Positions 49,895 through 62,869 are shown, counted from the first letter of the stretch. The stretch is DNA of 64,000 nucleotides from Apteryx mantelli (GCF_036417845.1 NC_089981.1:81509268-81573267), one strand, 5' to 3'. Notes: a model not told the origin generated them from the letters alone. Numbers and translations are program-made.

Positions 49895-50235
49895 GGTGGC
49901 TGGTTTGACCCTGCAACACGACGTGTGCTAGGAAGTGGGAAACAGCTGGCGGGGGAAAAGCTGGGAGCTATAAAGGTGCAGGGAAAAAAAAATGAGGTGA
50001 GATTTCAGCTGTTAACACATAGCTTCATCAGCGAGAGCAGCACTTGGCACCCGCTGCGCGAAGGCAGGGAGCACGGTCCCTTCCTTCGCAGGTCACCTCA
50101 CAAGCCCTCGCCCCTCCGGCGAGCAGGGAATCGATCTAAAACTCACGTGTTGGCAACGGGAAGGTTGCTGCGAAGGAGACACGTGCCAGAAACCCTCCTG
50201 CCCCCATGCTCCAGAGGGCTGGTGCCGTTGTGCTT

Positions 50236-50240
50236 ACCTG
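50236..50240 (-). other. Strong 5' splice site consensus, minus strand
   Basis: CAG|GTAAGC on the minus strand (intron starting at 50237) is a full consensus donor. No coding frame reaches it, because the 132-codon frame at 50365-50763 stops before it, so any exon here would be non-coding. Confidence 0.25.
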
Positions 50241-50779
50241 CAGGCTTGGGCTCTCAGGACACCAGTTGCAGACCAGGTGTTGGCCAGCCCGCATGGGAGC
50301 AGGGCACTGGCCAAACGGGGTCAGTAGCTGGCTCCTCTGCTGTCAGTCTGACCCTGCCGCCTTGTTATCTTAGCCAGAGTTTAAGCCTCCGGAAGGGAAA
50401 ATGGTGTTTTCTTTCCTTGACCTCTCCCATAGCCCAGACACAGCAGAGCTCACGGAGGAGAGGTTGCACACTCAGGCTTGCTTTGACCGGCAGCGGCTGG
50501 ACGATGGTTGGGTGCAACAGCATGGGAGCCAGCCTCCACGCACCGCGTCTCACACCTAACATCGCATTGCGCACGCTGCCACTGGGCGAAAGGGAGCGAT
50601 GTGCATTCATGAAAGGGCAGAGGGCAAAACCCTCGTCAAAGGTCAGAAGAACAGCGAGAAGAGAAAGGGGTGAGGGTCCCTCCAGCCTGTTGCACCCGGC
50701 TCGCACGGAGCCCAGATGCTGTTGCACCCTCAGGCAGCTGGCTGGGAATCCTGCAGCCACCACACAAATTGAAAACTAG

Positions 50780-51341
50780 TTTTTATTCAATTAAATGCCA
50801 AGACTGATCATGTAAATCAGCACAAGCCCATCCCTCCCATCACCAGGCCGGTCTTCCTATGACATTTTTCTATTCGGTTTAATTGACTTTTCTATTGGCC
50901 TCACATCTCTTGATTTCTAACTAGCCCAGGATTTTTGTATCCCCGGTGCCTGACCCTATCTGAGGAACTGTCAGGAGTCAGCCTCAGACAGCCACAGAGG
51001 TGGCAATGAGAAGAAGGTGCTGGCCTTTACAGGGGCACAAGGGAGGGCTTGGGAACATTCGTGAGCACATTAATTTTATGCTGCTGCCAGAAACAATCAT
51101 CAGCAGGACTGCTAAAGATGTTGGCATGGAACCGGCTGGTCATTACATTTCAGATTAACCCTCTGGGATGAATGGGGCAGCTTGCATCTCCCTCTCCTGA
51201 ATAAATAGAACATAAAACTGAGAGAAACTTTACAGAATACTGACAAACCTTCTATTTTTCAGTCTAGATTCTTCATAGTTAATTTATTCTTATTTTTTCT
51301 TATGCAACCTTGTTCTCATTGCTTTTTCCCTTCCCTGGTGC
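50780..51341. other. Unique non-coding DNA
   Basis: AT-rich with homeodomain-like sites (TTCAATTAAATG near 50787 and GTTTAATTGAC near 50877). No gene or repeat is recognised. Confidence 0.45.
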
Positions 51342-51515
51342 TTGCCCCTTTGAAGTATTTATAGATTGAACTCGGATCCCCTCCTTGCCTCTGCTAGAGA
51401 AGACAAGCCACAGTCTTAGGAGTCTTCTCCAAAGATAGATTTTCTACTTTCCTACCAGTCTGTTCTCATTTCCTTTATTACAGGGGTGACCAGGACTGAA
51501 CGCAAGGCCCATTTG
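51342..51515 (-). mobile_element. CR1 LINE fragment, reverse orientation
   Basis: The plus strand reads 'cccctttgaagtatttatag', 'attgaactcggatcccct', then 'agagaagacaagcc', 'gtcttctccaaagata', 'ggggtgaccaggactgaac'. This is the reverse complement of the CR1 ORF2 C-terminal region (consensus sense 'cagttctgggcaccac...gagaagactgagaggggacatgataacag..tcaagtacat'). It is diverged, frameshifted and truncated at both ends. It represents a more upstream part of CR1 than the plus-strand copy at 38040. Confidence 0.75.
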
Positions 51516-51700
51516 AGATCTAGTTGTAGTTGCCTGCCGGTTCTCACTCAGGAGAGTTTCAATCAAGTCGCAAGGGCAGGTGAATGCCCCTGGCCCACCT
51601 TTGCCATGAGGACTGCGACCCAGGGATGTCCAGCCACTCGCACGGGACAAGAGACGCACAAGTAGCGCTTTCCACACAGCCTGGCTCACTGTGCTTGACT

Positions 51701-51740
51701 GTGAGCACCTACTTGCACAGGAAAGCACCTGCTTGCACAG
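51701..51740 (+). repeat. 20-bp imperfect tandem duplication
   Basis: GTGAGCACCTACTTGCACAG at 51701-51720 is followed directly by a second copy at 51721-51740 with 17 of 20 bases identical. Confidence 0.95.
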
Positions 51741-52189
51741 GCAAAGCAGAGGAACTGAAGATACACGAGATTCAGTGGCCGGGATCAGGAAATCCAGTCC
51801 TCTTCCTTTGAGAGCTGCAATGCCTCAATCCACGGTGCATGAATTGGGGGCAAATGACACTAAACGTCCCTTTGCTGCTGTGCGGAGTTTGGTCCCTCCC
51901 AACTGTCTGTCCCTGTGGGAAGCCACATATGTTTGAACGAAGCTCCCAGGATCGTTTCTTTTCCGTTGCTGCTGCGCTCTTGTACCCCAGCAGCAAACAG
52001 CTCTGCACTTCTGCTCTCACGTTGCATCTTTTCTCTCTGTCAGTGGCACTTACTGAAATTTTACATTGATGCAAATACGCAGTGATCAGTAGTGTTTGTC
52101 TGGGAAACAGTGAGCGGCAGAAATGGTCTAAATACTTTCAGGCCTCTGGCAGTTCACAGAGCAATACCCCAGGCAAAGAAAAAGATATC
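51741..52189. other. Unique non-coding DNA
   Basis: No coding or repeat signal beyond short random open frames. Confidence 0.5.
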
Positions 52190-52340
52190 TTGATTAGAAT
52201 AATTATAATTGTCTTTTCCTTCGTTATTTCTACAGAAATTCCAGGCTAAATTATCATCTAATTTCAGAGAGCTCCATGACTGAGATTATCTATGAGTCAT
52301 TTGTAATTATGTGCCAGATTGTATTAAAGCATGAAAATAC
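52190..52340. promoter_or_regulatory. Possible conserved non-coding element
   Basis: AT-rich, repeat-free segment with an AP-1/MAF-like TGAGTCA near 52293 next to TTTGTAATTATG, an AGATTATCT core, and repeated ATAATTATAAT sites. The texture resembles vertebrate developmental CNEs. Conservation is untested. Confidence 0.3.
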
Positions 52341-53223
52341 AAAGGTTTCTCATCAAATACTAAGGGAGGGGTGGGGGGAAGAATCAAATTACGCTGGAGC
52401 AAGATAACTGTTCCAACCACTTTCTGATTCATGGCATCCAGCAAATGCAAAGCAAAAGGAGAAAAATCTCATTTTAATAATTGAGGAATTGTGAAAACGT
52501 GACAAGTTACAGGAAATTCCAGTTTAAGGTTGACATTCCATCGTCTCCCCATGCTGCTCTGGAGAAGAGTGCAAGGAGCTTTAAGACTCTCCCAGTCTGG
52601 CTCTGCACTAATTCCCGTGGGAATTTCTACTGCAGCTTCACTCTGGACCTGAGCGTAGCATGAAGTGGATAAAAGTTGCCCATTTGGAAATGCAGGCCGC
52701 GGCTATCTTAACAAGTTTAACTGGGAGCAGTTGGGCCAGCGCAAACTGCAGTTTCACTAGAGACCACGCACACCCAGGCTGCCTCTCTGCACAGCCTCCC
52801 ACCAGGCAGCAGAAGGCAGGTGGCTGTGCCTGGTAGCCAGGCCACCGGTGTCTGCACCAGAGCCCAGAAGGATGCTAAGACAAGTCTTCGGGGGATCTCG
52901 AGTCTGGTATTCCCTTGGTATCACCGTGCATTGTATTTTAAGCAATCTGCAGGAAGCAAAGGGGAAAACGTTCCCCACGTGGAGGTGTGGGGAGGAGAGG
53001 AGGGCAGACAAAGGAGGCTGGAAACAAGGCTTCGACTTGCAGGGGCAAGGTGGGGGCTGCACATTAAGGGAGGCATAAATGACAGTCTTGACAGGCTCTG
53101 ACATGCGTTTGCCTCGCTTCATAAACAAATAGGTACATGAATTTTAAATGAAATATTAGCATACTGTACAGCTTGGATGGGGACATTTGTCTCTCCTGTG
53201 AGAATAAACAGTCATCTTTTCCC
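52341..53223. other. Unique non-coding DNA
   Basis: No feature is recognised. The segment 52757-53128 has minor overlapping open frames on both strands without recognised domains. Confidence 0.5.
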
Positions 53224-53244
53224 CTCCCCCCCCCCCAAAAAAAA
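53224..53244. repeat. C-run and A-run
   Basis: A run of about 11 C followed by about eight A. Confidence 0.9.
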
Positions 53245-56200
53245 TCCAGCCTTATTGAGCAAATATAAACAGGGAAATGTCTCAAACCACAAGAGCTGTG
53301 TAAAAACAAAGTGCAAGCTGATGATAGCTCCCGCCTGACTCAAAGGTCTGGGATGTCTCCCCCTAAAAATTTGCATAGGGCGGGCCGAGATGCTGCATTG
53401 GATTAACACGGTGCTGTGCACAGCAGCCTGGGCCTTGGGCTCGCACCGGGGCTCACCCGTGTCCCCCCAGCCTGCCACATCCCAGGGACGCCTCCCTTCT
53501 TACCTCGCCTCAGCCACAAACAGGGCGGCAGCCCAAGCTCACCATCTCACGTCCCGCACATAGCTCTTCGGAAGCACGGTTTTGGGTGGGATTGAACTCT
53601 TTGTTCAGTTTTCTTGGCCTTGCTCTTTCACCTGCCCATACCACTTGACTTTGGCAATGCCTTCTTTTCTGCCAAGGGCTGTCAGGAGAGGTTGCATAAA
53701 ATGGACTTCTGCAAAGGGCAGCTCCTGTGCCCCTTCTCCCGTGGTGCTCAGTTTCAGCCTTGAGAAAGGGATGCCGAGGTGGGAGGGTGAGGCTGAGTTT
53801 GAAAAAATGGGGAGAAAAATAAGAAGTCATGTGCAGTAGCAGGCTTCCCTGACCTTCTTCACTGTGCACTGACTCCAGTCTCAGCACCATCCGTTCAGCC
53901 TGGGCCCGAAAGCATTCCTGGCTTTTCATCTCCATCCTCTGCATCTCTATTCTCAGCAAAGCTGCCAGGTGCCAGCGCTGCCGGGGACGCCCCAATGACA
54001 GCCGTCGGTCCCGCAAAGTGTCACGCTATGGATCTCTCGTCACAAAGCAAAGGCACCTTTGCAGGATGGCTTGAATTTTTCCCCTTGCCTCTCTGTGGGG
54101 TACCAGAATTTAGCATGACTCTTTATCCCACAGATCTTGTCCTCTGCGTGACGTGATAATCCACATGCTCTCACAGGAAGGGACTCATTCCAAAAAATAA
54201 TTTAATTTTACAGAATGGAGGACGGCCCTGGTCACTGCCACTGTGGGTCACAAGAGCGCTCAATTGCAGTTACAGCAGTCACTTCAGGAAGGATCAGAGC
54301 ACCCAGGGGGATTTTTGGCGAGTCCCCAAACACCACATCGAAACAGGCATTACAGCAATGGGCCAGGAATGGGAGGAGATTCATATCATTCGGGGTGTGG
54401 TTTAACTCCGCTTGTACGAACTTCAGATTATACTGATGTAACCCAAAATAAACACGGACGCACATCAGGACATGCCAACACAAGGAATACTTTAGTAATA
54501 AAACTCCAGTGTAGGCAATGCCAGAGAACTAAGGTAGTAGTAGCAATTAATGTGCAGGGCAAATAGGCCAGCTGCAACTTATTCTTGCATGTGCTTCAAA
54601 CATTTTAAATCATCTTCATTACTCACAAATTTTTGTGATGCCTGTTGCACGAGCACATTTTAAACACCAAATTTAGCTGCAGTGAGTGCTGCTTGACAGC
54701 CTTAGAAGCATTTGCCCTGCCTATTGTGAAGTGGCAAATAAACAAATTATTAATCTAAGATATTTATGAGCCAACATTTTGCAATGCCAAGTCAGCCTGG
54801 CTATACATTAAAAGCTCTTTTGTGTTGTTTTTTGGCACATGATGGCTGGTTAATAGCAGGAGGGAGGCACTCAGTTGGAAACAAGCAGGTCTTAAAACAG
54901 AGGTTGAGACACATGAGAAGTGGGATTTCCTTACCCAGCGCAAGGTGCCAACCAGGCAGACAGCTCTGTCCCCACAACTCACCCTCAGCTCCCTTTATAT
55001 TCAGTGGAGGGGAAACAGACAACTCTAGGGAGGCATTAAGCAAAAATAACTACTTTAAACGAGGCAAAATGTTCCTAGAGAGTCTAGTGCTCTACAGTGT
55101 AGGGGCTTACATGTATTTATATGGCCATGGCTGGCCCTGCTAGATCCCAGGGCACAGAGCAGTAAATTTGGAGGTCAGTGTGATAAATAGGACAGAGTAA
55201 AGGTATATAGTCAAAATAGAACAAGAAGCTAAGTGAGACCCTGTAAGCTTTTGCACGAGTTGGAGGCCATGGAAACGTGTATTTGTCTGTTCCCAGAACA
55301 ATGAGGCCTAGAAGCCAGCCCAACTGGTATGATCTTTCTTCATCCATCTGAAATAGTAGAGGTCCATCTTGCCCCTCTGCCCACTTCGCCATCACATAAG
55401 TCAATACTGTAATTTGAGAGAGCAGGAAAAGAATTCAGCACTGCAACCTCTGCAGTTACAACCCTGGCAGACCCAGCAGAAGTGAGCTAACTTTCCTTCT
55501 GAAAGACTCACAACACTGTGACTGGCAATTTGCCACTCATTGGCCCCATGACTGTGAGAAGTGCCCGTGCCAAGGCTTAAGGGATGTTCTCATCACACAG
55601 TGCATCTGCTGCCTCTGGGTGTGGAGATGCTTCTCTTCTGTCCCTTATAAATGGAGGAATTGTTTTCTCTTGGTAAATGCCCTTCCCTTCAGGACAGGCC
55701 TCCACAGAAATACCTGCTCTGAGACAAAGAAAGCACAGCTGTGTTTTACTGCCTATCCCCATTGAGCAGCAAAACATGGCAAAAGTCTTTATTACCAAAG
55801 AGTAGCCCAAGAGCTGATGGAGAGGACTGTAGGGATGGTGACAAAATGACAATGAATGTCCCCATCTGCTCTTTAACATTAGTATTGCAAAGCACAGGAG
55901 AAGCTGAAGGGCTAGTACTTCCTTCAATACAGAGGAACCTTTGCTATTGGACCCTAAAGGACAGTTGTCCTCAACCTCATTTCAGAGCTCCTGAGCAGTG
56001 GGACAGGGAAATACACTGCTGTTAGAGGAAGAAACCATGTTCATGTCAAGTCTTTGGAGCTCACAGGGCTTTTCAGAGCAACTGTTAGGATCCGTGGGTC
56101 TCAGAACTAGAGAAAATCTGCTCTGCTGAGTGTTAATGTCCCAGGAAACTTTCCTATAATCTCTGCTATACATTGCTCTACTGACAACAAAAGGGCATTT

Positions 56201-57439
56201 CTAGCATGTCCATTACTATAGCTCCTAGTTATGCTAATGCACATTATTTCTTGATGGTCTGTATGTGATCCTACATGCTCTATCCAGAGAGAAAGGCGAA
56301 GGCTTTTCCTTAATTATCTGTATAGTGCATACATCTGCAAGACTTCCAATTCTGAAGAACGACTTTTGAGATTAGATCAGCTAGATCCAGAAAACCTAGA
56401 AGGACAAAGGTCTCCAGCAGCACAAAAAGCCGATGTTGAAGTTTGATCAAGTGTAACAAGGTAAGCAGTCCAGGGGAGGAACAAAGAGTTGGAAAGACTA
56501 ACAAGGTAGCCAGTACTTGCTCATTTAATAGGCATTTTTTGTTGCTTTTGTCAAGCTTGATTCATCTTTCAATATGTTCAGGGACAGCCAAATCCTCTGG
56601 CTGTGCAACTAAATCACCACATGATCCCCACTCCCTGCTCCAATGAGGCCAAGACCCAGCACAGCCAAAACAAACCCTTGGAGGAAGCAAGTCTGAATAT
56701 GAGCATCCACTTAAAAACCAGCAAACAAGTACCTGCATATTTAAAGGGATGTAAACCCTTCTGTCCTTAACTGGATGTTCCAGATATGAGTGTATACATT
56801 ATGAGACAGCTCACGCCTTTGAAGAATGTGGTACTGATAGCTAGCGAAAGAAACGCAGACCTATAAGAACCACCAAGGCCTTGACGGGTTGGTTTGTCAA
56901 TGACCGTGTTCCTACCTGCCTTCAGCATAAGCATCTTACACCTCAGCAAATTTAGCAAGGGTAGGAGAAGAAAGCCAAGACTCACAGGGAGGTCCTATAA
57001 GGACAGGGTCTCAGGGGTCTAATGTCTTCTTTTTCTTATCCCAACACACTGCTGATGCTGACATCCAGAAAGAGAGATGGTCAAAAAGTGTAGGCATTCA
57101 CTGATCCTGCCTGCAGAAGAACTGCCCATAAACTTTCCAAAAAGTCTCTTGACCATGACAACGGAATGAGGGAAGTTTACAAGAAATGTAATATTTCTCC
57201 TGAACTGCATCAAGTTAATGACATTTCATTCTCCCTTTGCACCTCTGTAAATCATGGAGTGACTATGGAACTCAATGATGTTACACTGATGTAAAATCAC
57301 TCTCAGGAGAGAGCCAGCTGGCATAAATCAGTCCGTTCTATTTCCTTGTACATGTAATCTGGTGCCAAGCTCCACCAAAACAAGGAGAAAACTTCTCCAA
57401 GATTTTCCGAAGGCGATAGTCTGCTGAAGCATAACTTTA
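53245..57439. other. Unique non-coding DNA
   Basis: No gene or clear transposon. A 168-codon minus-strand frame (53510-54016) gives an R/S/H/L-rich peptide with no recognised domain and is set aside. Remaining open frames are under about 125 codons. Confidence 0.45.
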
Positions 57440-57560
57440 AAAGCCTGCCATTAAACTTTTCTTCATCTCATTAAAATGACTTGAAAAACCATCTGCTAGC
57501 TAATAAAGATTTTTTAAAAGCTTTAATATTGTATTTTATAATGAAATATATTAAGGGGAA
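57440..57560. promoter_or_regulatory. Possible AT-rich regulatory element
   Basis: Contains CCATTAAACTT, CATTAAAATGAC and GCTAATAAAG sites within 120 bases of repeat-free AT-rich DNA. Suggestive of homeodomain/HOX-type binding; function is inference. Confidence 0.2.
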
Positions 57561-60339
57561 CACAGGACATGTATTTAGAAAGACAGAATGGCAACAATCT
57601 GCTGTTCTTTCACTTAAAGCCAATGATGTTCACTCCCATGACTAATTAAAGAGACTCAAGACTTCAGCCCTTTGAACATTTCTTGTATAAATCTCGTAAT
57701 TCCTAAATGCATCCATATTTTTATTCAGACTGCTCACAGATACTGTAGTATTGCTGATATCACACTGTTTTCAAGTTAAAAAATAAAGATTTCATTTTCA
57801 TGCCTAACTCCATTCCATTTTGTTAACATTTTACACCTCAAATATTTATTACAGATTCCAGGGATTGCAATGTGTAATTTTGCTTCCTCTAGAGACATTT
57901 TCTCTTTTTACTGGCAGAGGGGGTGACCACGAAGTAGGACTTCCACCTAGCCATAAAGATGACTCTGTGGCACCAGATTCAGTCTCACCGAGCAGCAATG
58001 ACTGGCACCAGCTGAGAATGCAGCCCGAGGTTTTGATGAGCTGCCATCCAGAAGCAAAATCTGCTCTTGTCCCTAAATCTCTCCCCTGGCACTGGTGAGG
58101 AAGTGAGTACCTGTCACTCCTGCTTTCCAGTTGAACTTGTCTCTCCCTATAGCTATGTCACGCTCCCAGCTCAACCCTTTCTCACATGTTGCACCCTGGG
58201 GTGCATGGGCTGTCCTCTTCTTTATGGTTGCCTTTTTTAGTACTCCTAGATGTTACTGGGACAGGGATGTTGCTCCTCTCTGGACTGGTATCACAATATT
58301 TGCAATATTGACTAACACACAGAAACAGAAAGTAGTATTTCCAGGAATTATTTCACAATGTCCTTCTGTTCCAAAAATGCCAGTGATTGGTACGTTACAG
58401 AGAGGGTCGGAAAACACAGACAGGCATTAAGGGTCTAAAGGTAAAGAGAGTTTAGCAACCCTTTCCCAATTTGCCAAAAGTCCATAGCAGGTCTGGGTTC
58501 CCTCAGCTCCCATGCTAGTTAGGTTCCTTAAATTACCAACAAGAAACCCAAGAAATATATATATAATATACAAGAAATAAGAAATCTAGGTAAGATATAT
58601 AAAACAGAGAGAGAAAAGTGGCAGTGATCAGATGTGGGTGAAAACCCAGAACAGCTGTACTGCTCTCTCTCAAGGGAAAGGAGCTGCTTCTGTGTCATCC
58701 AACTCCCTTTGCCCATGGAGCCTCAGATCTGGGCCAGACCTGGCAGCGAGTGTGTTATAGTCACTAGCAAGGGAAGAGCAAGTTGGCTTCATGCCTGTGT
58801 GAAGAATAAGGGAAGGCACAGGGAGCCGCTTGAGGGAGCCGTCTGGGATGGAGGAATTTCAGGGCACAGCTTACCAGACCTGTCTCCTCCATTGCGTTAA
58901 CTGCTTGCTCCACCACCTGCAATATGGGACATCCCTGGCTCAGTAACCTGGAGCAACTGGTGTTTTCATGCTCCAAGTCTCACCACAGTTCTCCATCTGT
59001 GCTGTTTCCCCCCCTCTCCCCCCCTTTCTTGAACCATTTAACATCTCTGTTCTTCAGTAGTGATTACTCACTCCTGCTGGGCACTGAGGACTGCTTAACA
59101 GGAAAGCTGCAATCCCTGGCACAGTCACTGCCATTAACAATAATGGAGGGAGTAACTTAAAGAAAAAAAAAAAGCCCAAACCAAAAAAACCTCACTTTCT
59201 TGGTTTAGAAGCCACCCCGTTCCTCCAGTCAATCCAAGATCTCAATCATAGCTAACCTTTGCTGGGAAAGCAGAACTTGAAATGATACTGGAAGAGCCAC
59301 AGCCTTTTCTCCAAATCTTAGCTAGCAATTGTGCTGTACTCCACCTACTTTTATGTTCACTTCAGGTGTCAGAGACTGTTCTCAATCAGCTCTACAGGAG
59401 GATGAGGTCCAGCAGCTGGGCACACAGATGGTCTCTACTGCTAATCATCCTTCTGAGCACAGGTGCTGTAGCAGTCGAGATGGCTAAATTGATGGGACTG
59501 ATCAGTGGGCTGAACACAGCCCTAGGGACCCCCAACCTACCTCTACACAACAGTATTAATACAACTGCTTTTCCCCACTCATGTCTGCAGCAGGCTGGGG
59601 CAAATATAATGTAATAATAGCTGTACCCCATCAAGCACAACCACCTGAGATGTAGCCCCCTCACACTATTATTATACCCACAGGCAATGACAATACTTGG
59701 AGTTCATGCTGGGCTGCTTTACAGGGGTTGGCACTGCTCCTGTGTATTGAGACCTCTGGCTTCTCAAGTGGCCAGGAGAGATCTGAAAATCCATGCTTGC
59801 GTGGGAGCCAAGCACAGTGGCTAACAGTTTTTTAGATGGCATTTTATTAACACAATTCAGCCAGCTCCTCTGAATCAATATGAAATATATAGGGACGATC
59901 GACAAGATGGAAAATCCTGCATCTTACCTGCACGCAGCAAAATTCACTCAGACTTTTCCTCTTGGTGCCAGATAGTCCAGAAAGAAAACACAATGATTCA
60001 CATTGCACTAATTTGCTGTTGGAAACCACAGAGCTTATGGTAGGTCCTACTGATTTAATGCACCATGCAGCAGTAGCAAACAATTTCCCAGTGGCCTTGC
60101 ATAAGAGTTTGCTTGAAAACAGTGACTACAGTTTTGAAACCATTTGCTTTAGCTATATTTTATCCTGTGACAACCCATGAATCTTACTTGAATTGCTCTG
60201 GTATGTATGTGTAGACTCTCCTTTGGTGAGCTCTTTGAATACAGGGAGGAATCAAAGCACATATAGGGATTAAGCCTGTTTCCCAGACACGATGCTGCTC
60301 TGAAGAATCATTATTCAATTAGATACATGTCAGTGTAGT
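57561..60339. other. Unique non-coding DNA
   Basis: Small AT repeats at 58556-58570 and a poly-A run at 59162-59173. No gene or recognised repeat family. Open frames are up to 110 codons (59282-59614 plus strand) and lack recognised domains. Confidence 0.45.
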
Positions 60340-60545
60340 CTATTACCAACTAGAGAGAGATAGTTTTGACAGCCGCAGCCATTCTCATGTAGAGCTAAAG
60401 CGGAATGCATTATGCACTGTGCACTGTAGTTGTATCACCGCAGAAGTTCCTTCTCTCATTTATTTTAAATTCAGCAGAATAGGTAACTCCATTCTCCTAG
60501 TTAATTAGGAAAGGCAGTAGGATGCGCTTGACAAACAGTAAGCAG
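60340..60545. promoter_or_regulatory. Possible conserved non-coding element
   Basis: Repeat-free segment with GCGGAATGCATTATGCAC (a TEAD-like GGAATG plus POU-like ATGCAT/TTATGCA), a duplicated TGCACTGTGCACTGT, and TAGTTAATTAGG. The density of distinct motifs suggests an enhancer; untested. Confidence 0.3.
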
Positions 60546-60654
60546 CAGTACAGTTTGGCTTTGGGCAATGTACCACAATATCAGAAACTACTTTTACCCC
60601 AGAGCACTTTCCTCCTTTCCTCTCCTACCGCTATCATCTCTGGGGACTGCCATT

Positions 60655-60800
60655 AATGGCACAGATCCTCAACTGCTGTAAACCAGCAAAGCTCTTATTG
60701 CCTGATGCAACGTCGCAGGAACTGTATGAATTTACAGCAACTGTAATATCTATCATGAATATTTTTATGCAGCCCTATTTTTTAAATTATTCCATTGCAT
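60655..60800. promoter_or_regulatory. Possible conserved non-coding element
   Basis: AT-rich segment with GATGCAACGTCGCAG, AATATCTATCATGAATATTTTTATGC and TTAAATTATTCCATTGC-type sites, and no simple repeats. Same reasoning as the neighbouring element; low certainty. Confidence 0.2.
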
Positions 60801-62864
60801 TTTTAGGAACCTAAGATCCCTCACTATCAAAAGACAACTGCTTAGGGCACAGATCACACTCTTCACATGAGACTTCTACTCAAAATGTTTGCTCCAAAAT
60901 CCTTGTGTGCACAAGGGTACTTAACCAATACCAGGATTAGCACCTCTGCAAGAAAGGCCACGTGGTCTGCCTGATCCTTTCTTCAGTTACTCTACTAAGG
61001 AGACCCACATCAGTAAAGAGGAGGGTCTGAGAGAATTTGCTGGCTACAACACACACCAGGCTGCTTGACCATGTCTGCATCAGCCTTGAGTATTATCTTC
61101 CAATGTGTGCTACTACTCTGTAGTAAGGTGGTACCACAAAGCCAGCTTGGGCTTTACAATCAATGGTTTGGTCTATTTTTTTGTCATGGCTATAAAAATT
61201 CAGAGTTGAGAAACAAACATGTCCCTTTTTTCCTGAAAGCCTAGCAGTTTCTTCTTCTGGAATAACTCACTGTAGGCAGGGGGAGAGCAGGAAATGTCTG
61301 CACAAAACAGGTAATGCATGTGCCGAGCCCATGGTGGGGAATGCTGTGATCTATTAAACTGAAGTACAACTCTGTGGGCAGCTGACATCTGAGGATAGAA
61401 TTAGAAATCACTTTTAATATCGCTCAGTGGACTGGGCCACTAGTCTATAAATGATGAAGACGGTGCAGGATATACCATGAAACAAAAGGAGTCAGGAACT
61501 TGTGTGTGCAAAATGAACACTACTTCCTCACCTCTGTTGCTGCCAAGATGTAACTTTTCCACCTGTTAATCTCCCTGCATAAATACCTTTTACATTCCCC
61601 ACAGAAGAGCAGAGAAGAAAAATTACCTGCTAAGCAGAGTGCTGGTTGTGTTGCTTTTCATTGCTTTGTTCAAATTCCTCTAATTTGCTGTATTTTTCTG
61701 GTTTTGAAGAACTGAGAAACCTTACTCAGAGCACTAAGAGCAGTGAAAAAGCATTCTTGTTGCAATTTTGCAATACAGACATAATAAAATGACTGCCATC
61801 CTAGTGTACCATGCAATGCCACTTAGACCACTGCCAACTCATACAATAACAAATATAAGATTCAGACTAGAAGTCATTAAATCCTTTGCTCATAGAGTCA
61901 CATGGCAAGACGGGAATTTCAGCACGCATTTTTATGAAATGGATATGCCTCCCTCATTTCCAAGAAAATGCAAAACTCCCCAAAGAATAAAACAAATAAG
62001 ATAAGGGAACTCACCAAATAAATTTATTATGCTCTAAGTCATGCATTTTAACCCAGCTTGACTTCTTGAGCACTTCATCTCGCTCAGTGAACAAACACCA
62101 CTCATCAAGACCACAGCCAGGTTTCAGGGTTGGCAAAGGAATAATATGCTATAATTCTTCTTACACACATGACTGCATCAGACAATTACAATTGTCTCTT
62201 CCGTTATAAAATACATGAACCTAAGAATAAGCACGCTATGATCTATTGATGACAAATGAAGCTAAAATAAAGCTTCACTAGATTTGACACATTGTGAAGT
62301 AATTCCTGGAATGAGATATACTTAATCCTTTATCAAAACTACTGTTAATTGTCCTACTTTATGCTAAAACTTTGCAGTAGACATTCCTGAGAATCCAACA
62401 GTAGTTCCGCTTCCAGAAAAAAAATAGAATGAGCAAACACCAAAGTGTGCAAAGGGTAGATGTGGATTTTGGCCTCCAAACTGTGGTATCCAGATGTTGG
62501 TAAAATAACATGATTTTAAATTCAGTGCACGCCTTCTTTGTCAAGGTACAACCTTTCAGAAAGAAGCACTGGAACAGTTCCACCAAGCACACGTACTACA
62601 TATGGTACCCACATTCAGTTAATTGCATAGCTTGGTGGAAAAACCTTGTTAATGTTATGCAGTTTACAGAAAGTATCTACGTTTATCAGTGGAACAATAT
62701 TTTGTAAAACACACTTGCCTGATTAGACATGTCTTCCCTTTTAGAGACGAAAGAAAGCTCCAGATGACAAATTTTGTCCACTATCAATCAATCATGCAGC
62801 AATCAAAAACAAGCATTCAGAAGAATGGAGATGAAAGAATCAGAAATTAGCAAGAGAGCATCAT
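60801..62864. other. Unique non-coding DNA
   Basis: AT-rich, with no coding frame of interest and no recognisable transposon. It would be the sequence just downstream of the putative minus-strand transcript end. Confidence 0.45.
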
Positions 62865-62869
62865 AAAAG

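Larger units (their letters stand above)
49808..50779 (+). other. Long open frame, probably not a gene
   Basis: An uninterrupted plus-strand frame of 323 codons starting at ATG 49808. The DNA is about 57 percent GC, where such length is uncommon by chance. The peptide is rich in R, S, L, P and G with no motif, domain or signal that I recognise, codon choice looks unbiased, and a strong splice donor at 49888 interrupts it. A TATAAA lies inside it at about 49969. Most likely it is an accidental frame beside a CpG island; a rapidly evolving gene cannot be excluded. Confidence 0.2.

Noticed and set aside
53510..54016. 168-codon minus-strand frame
   Set aside because: No domain, overlapped by a plus-strand frame, no coding bias.
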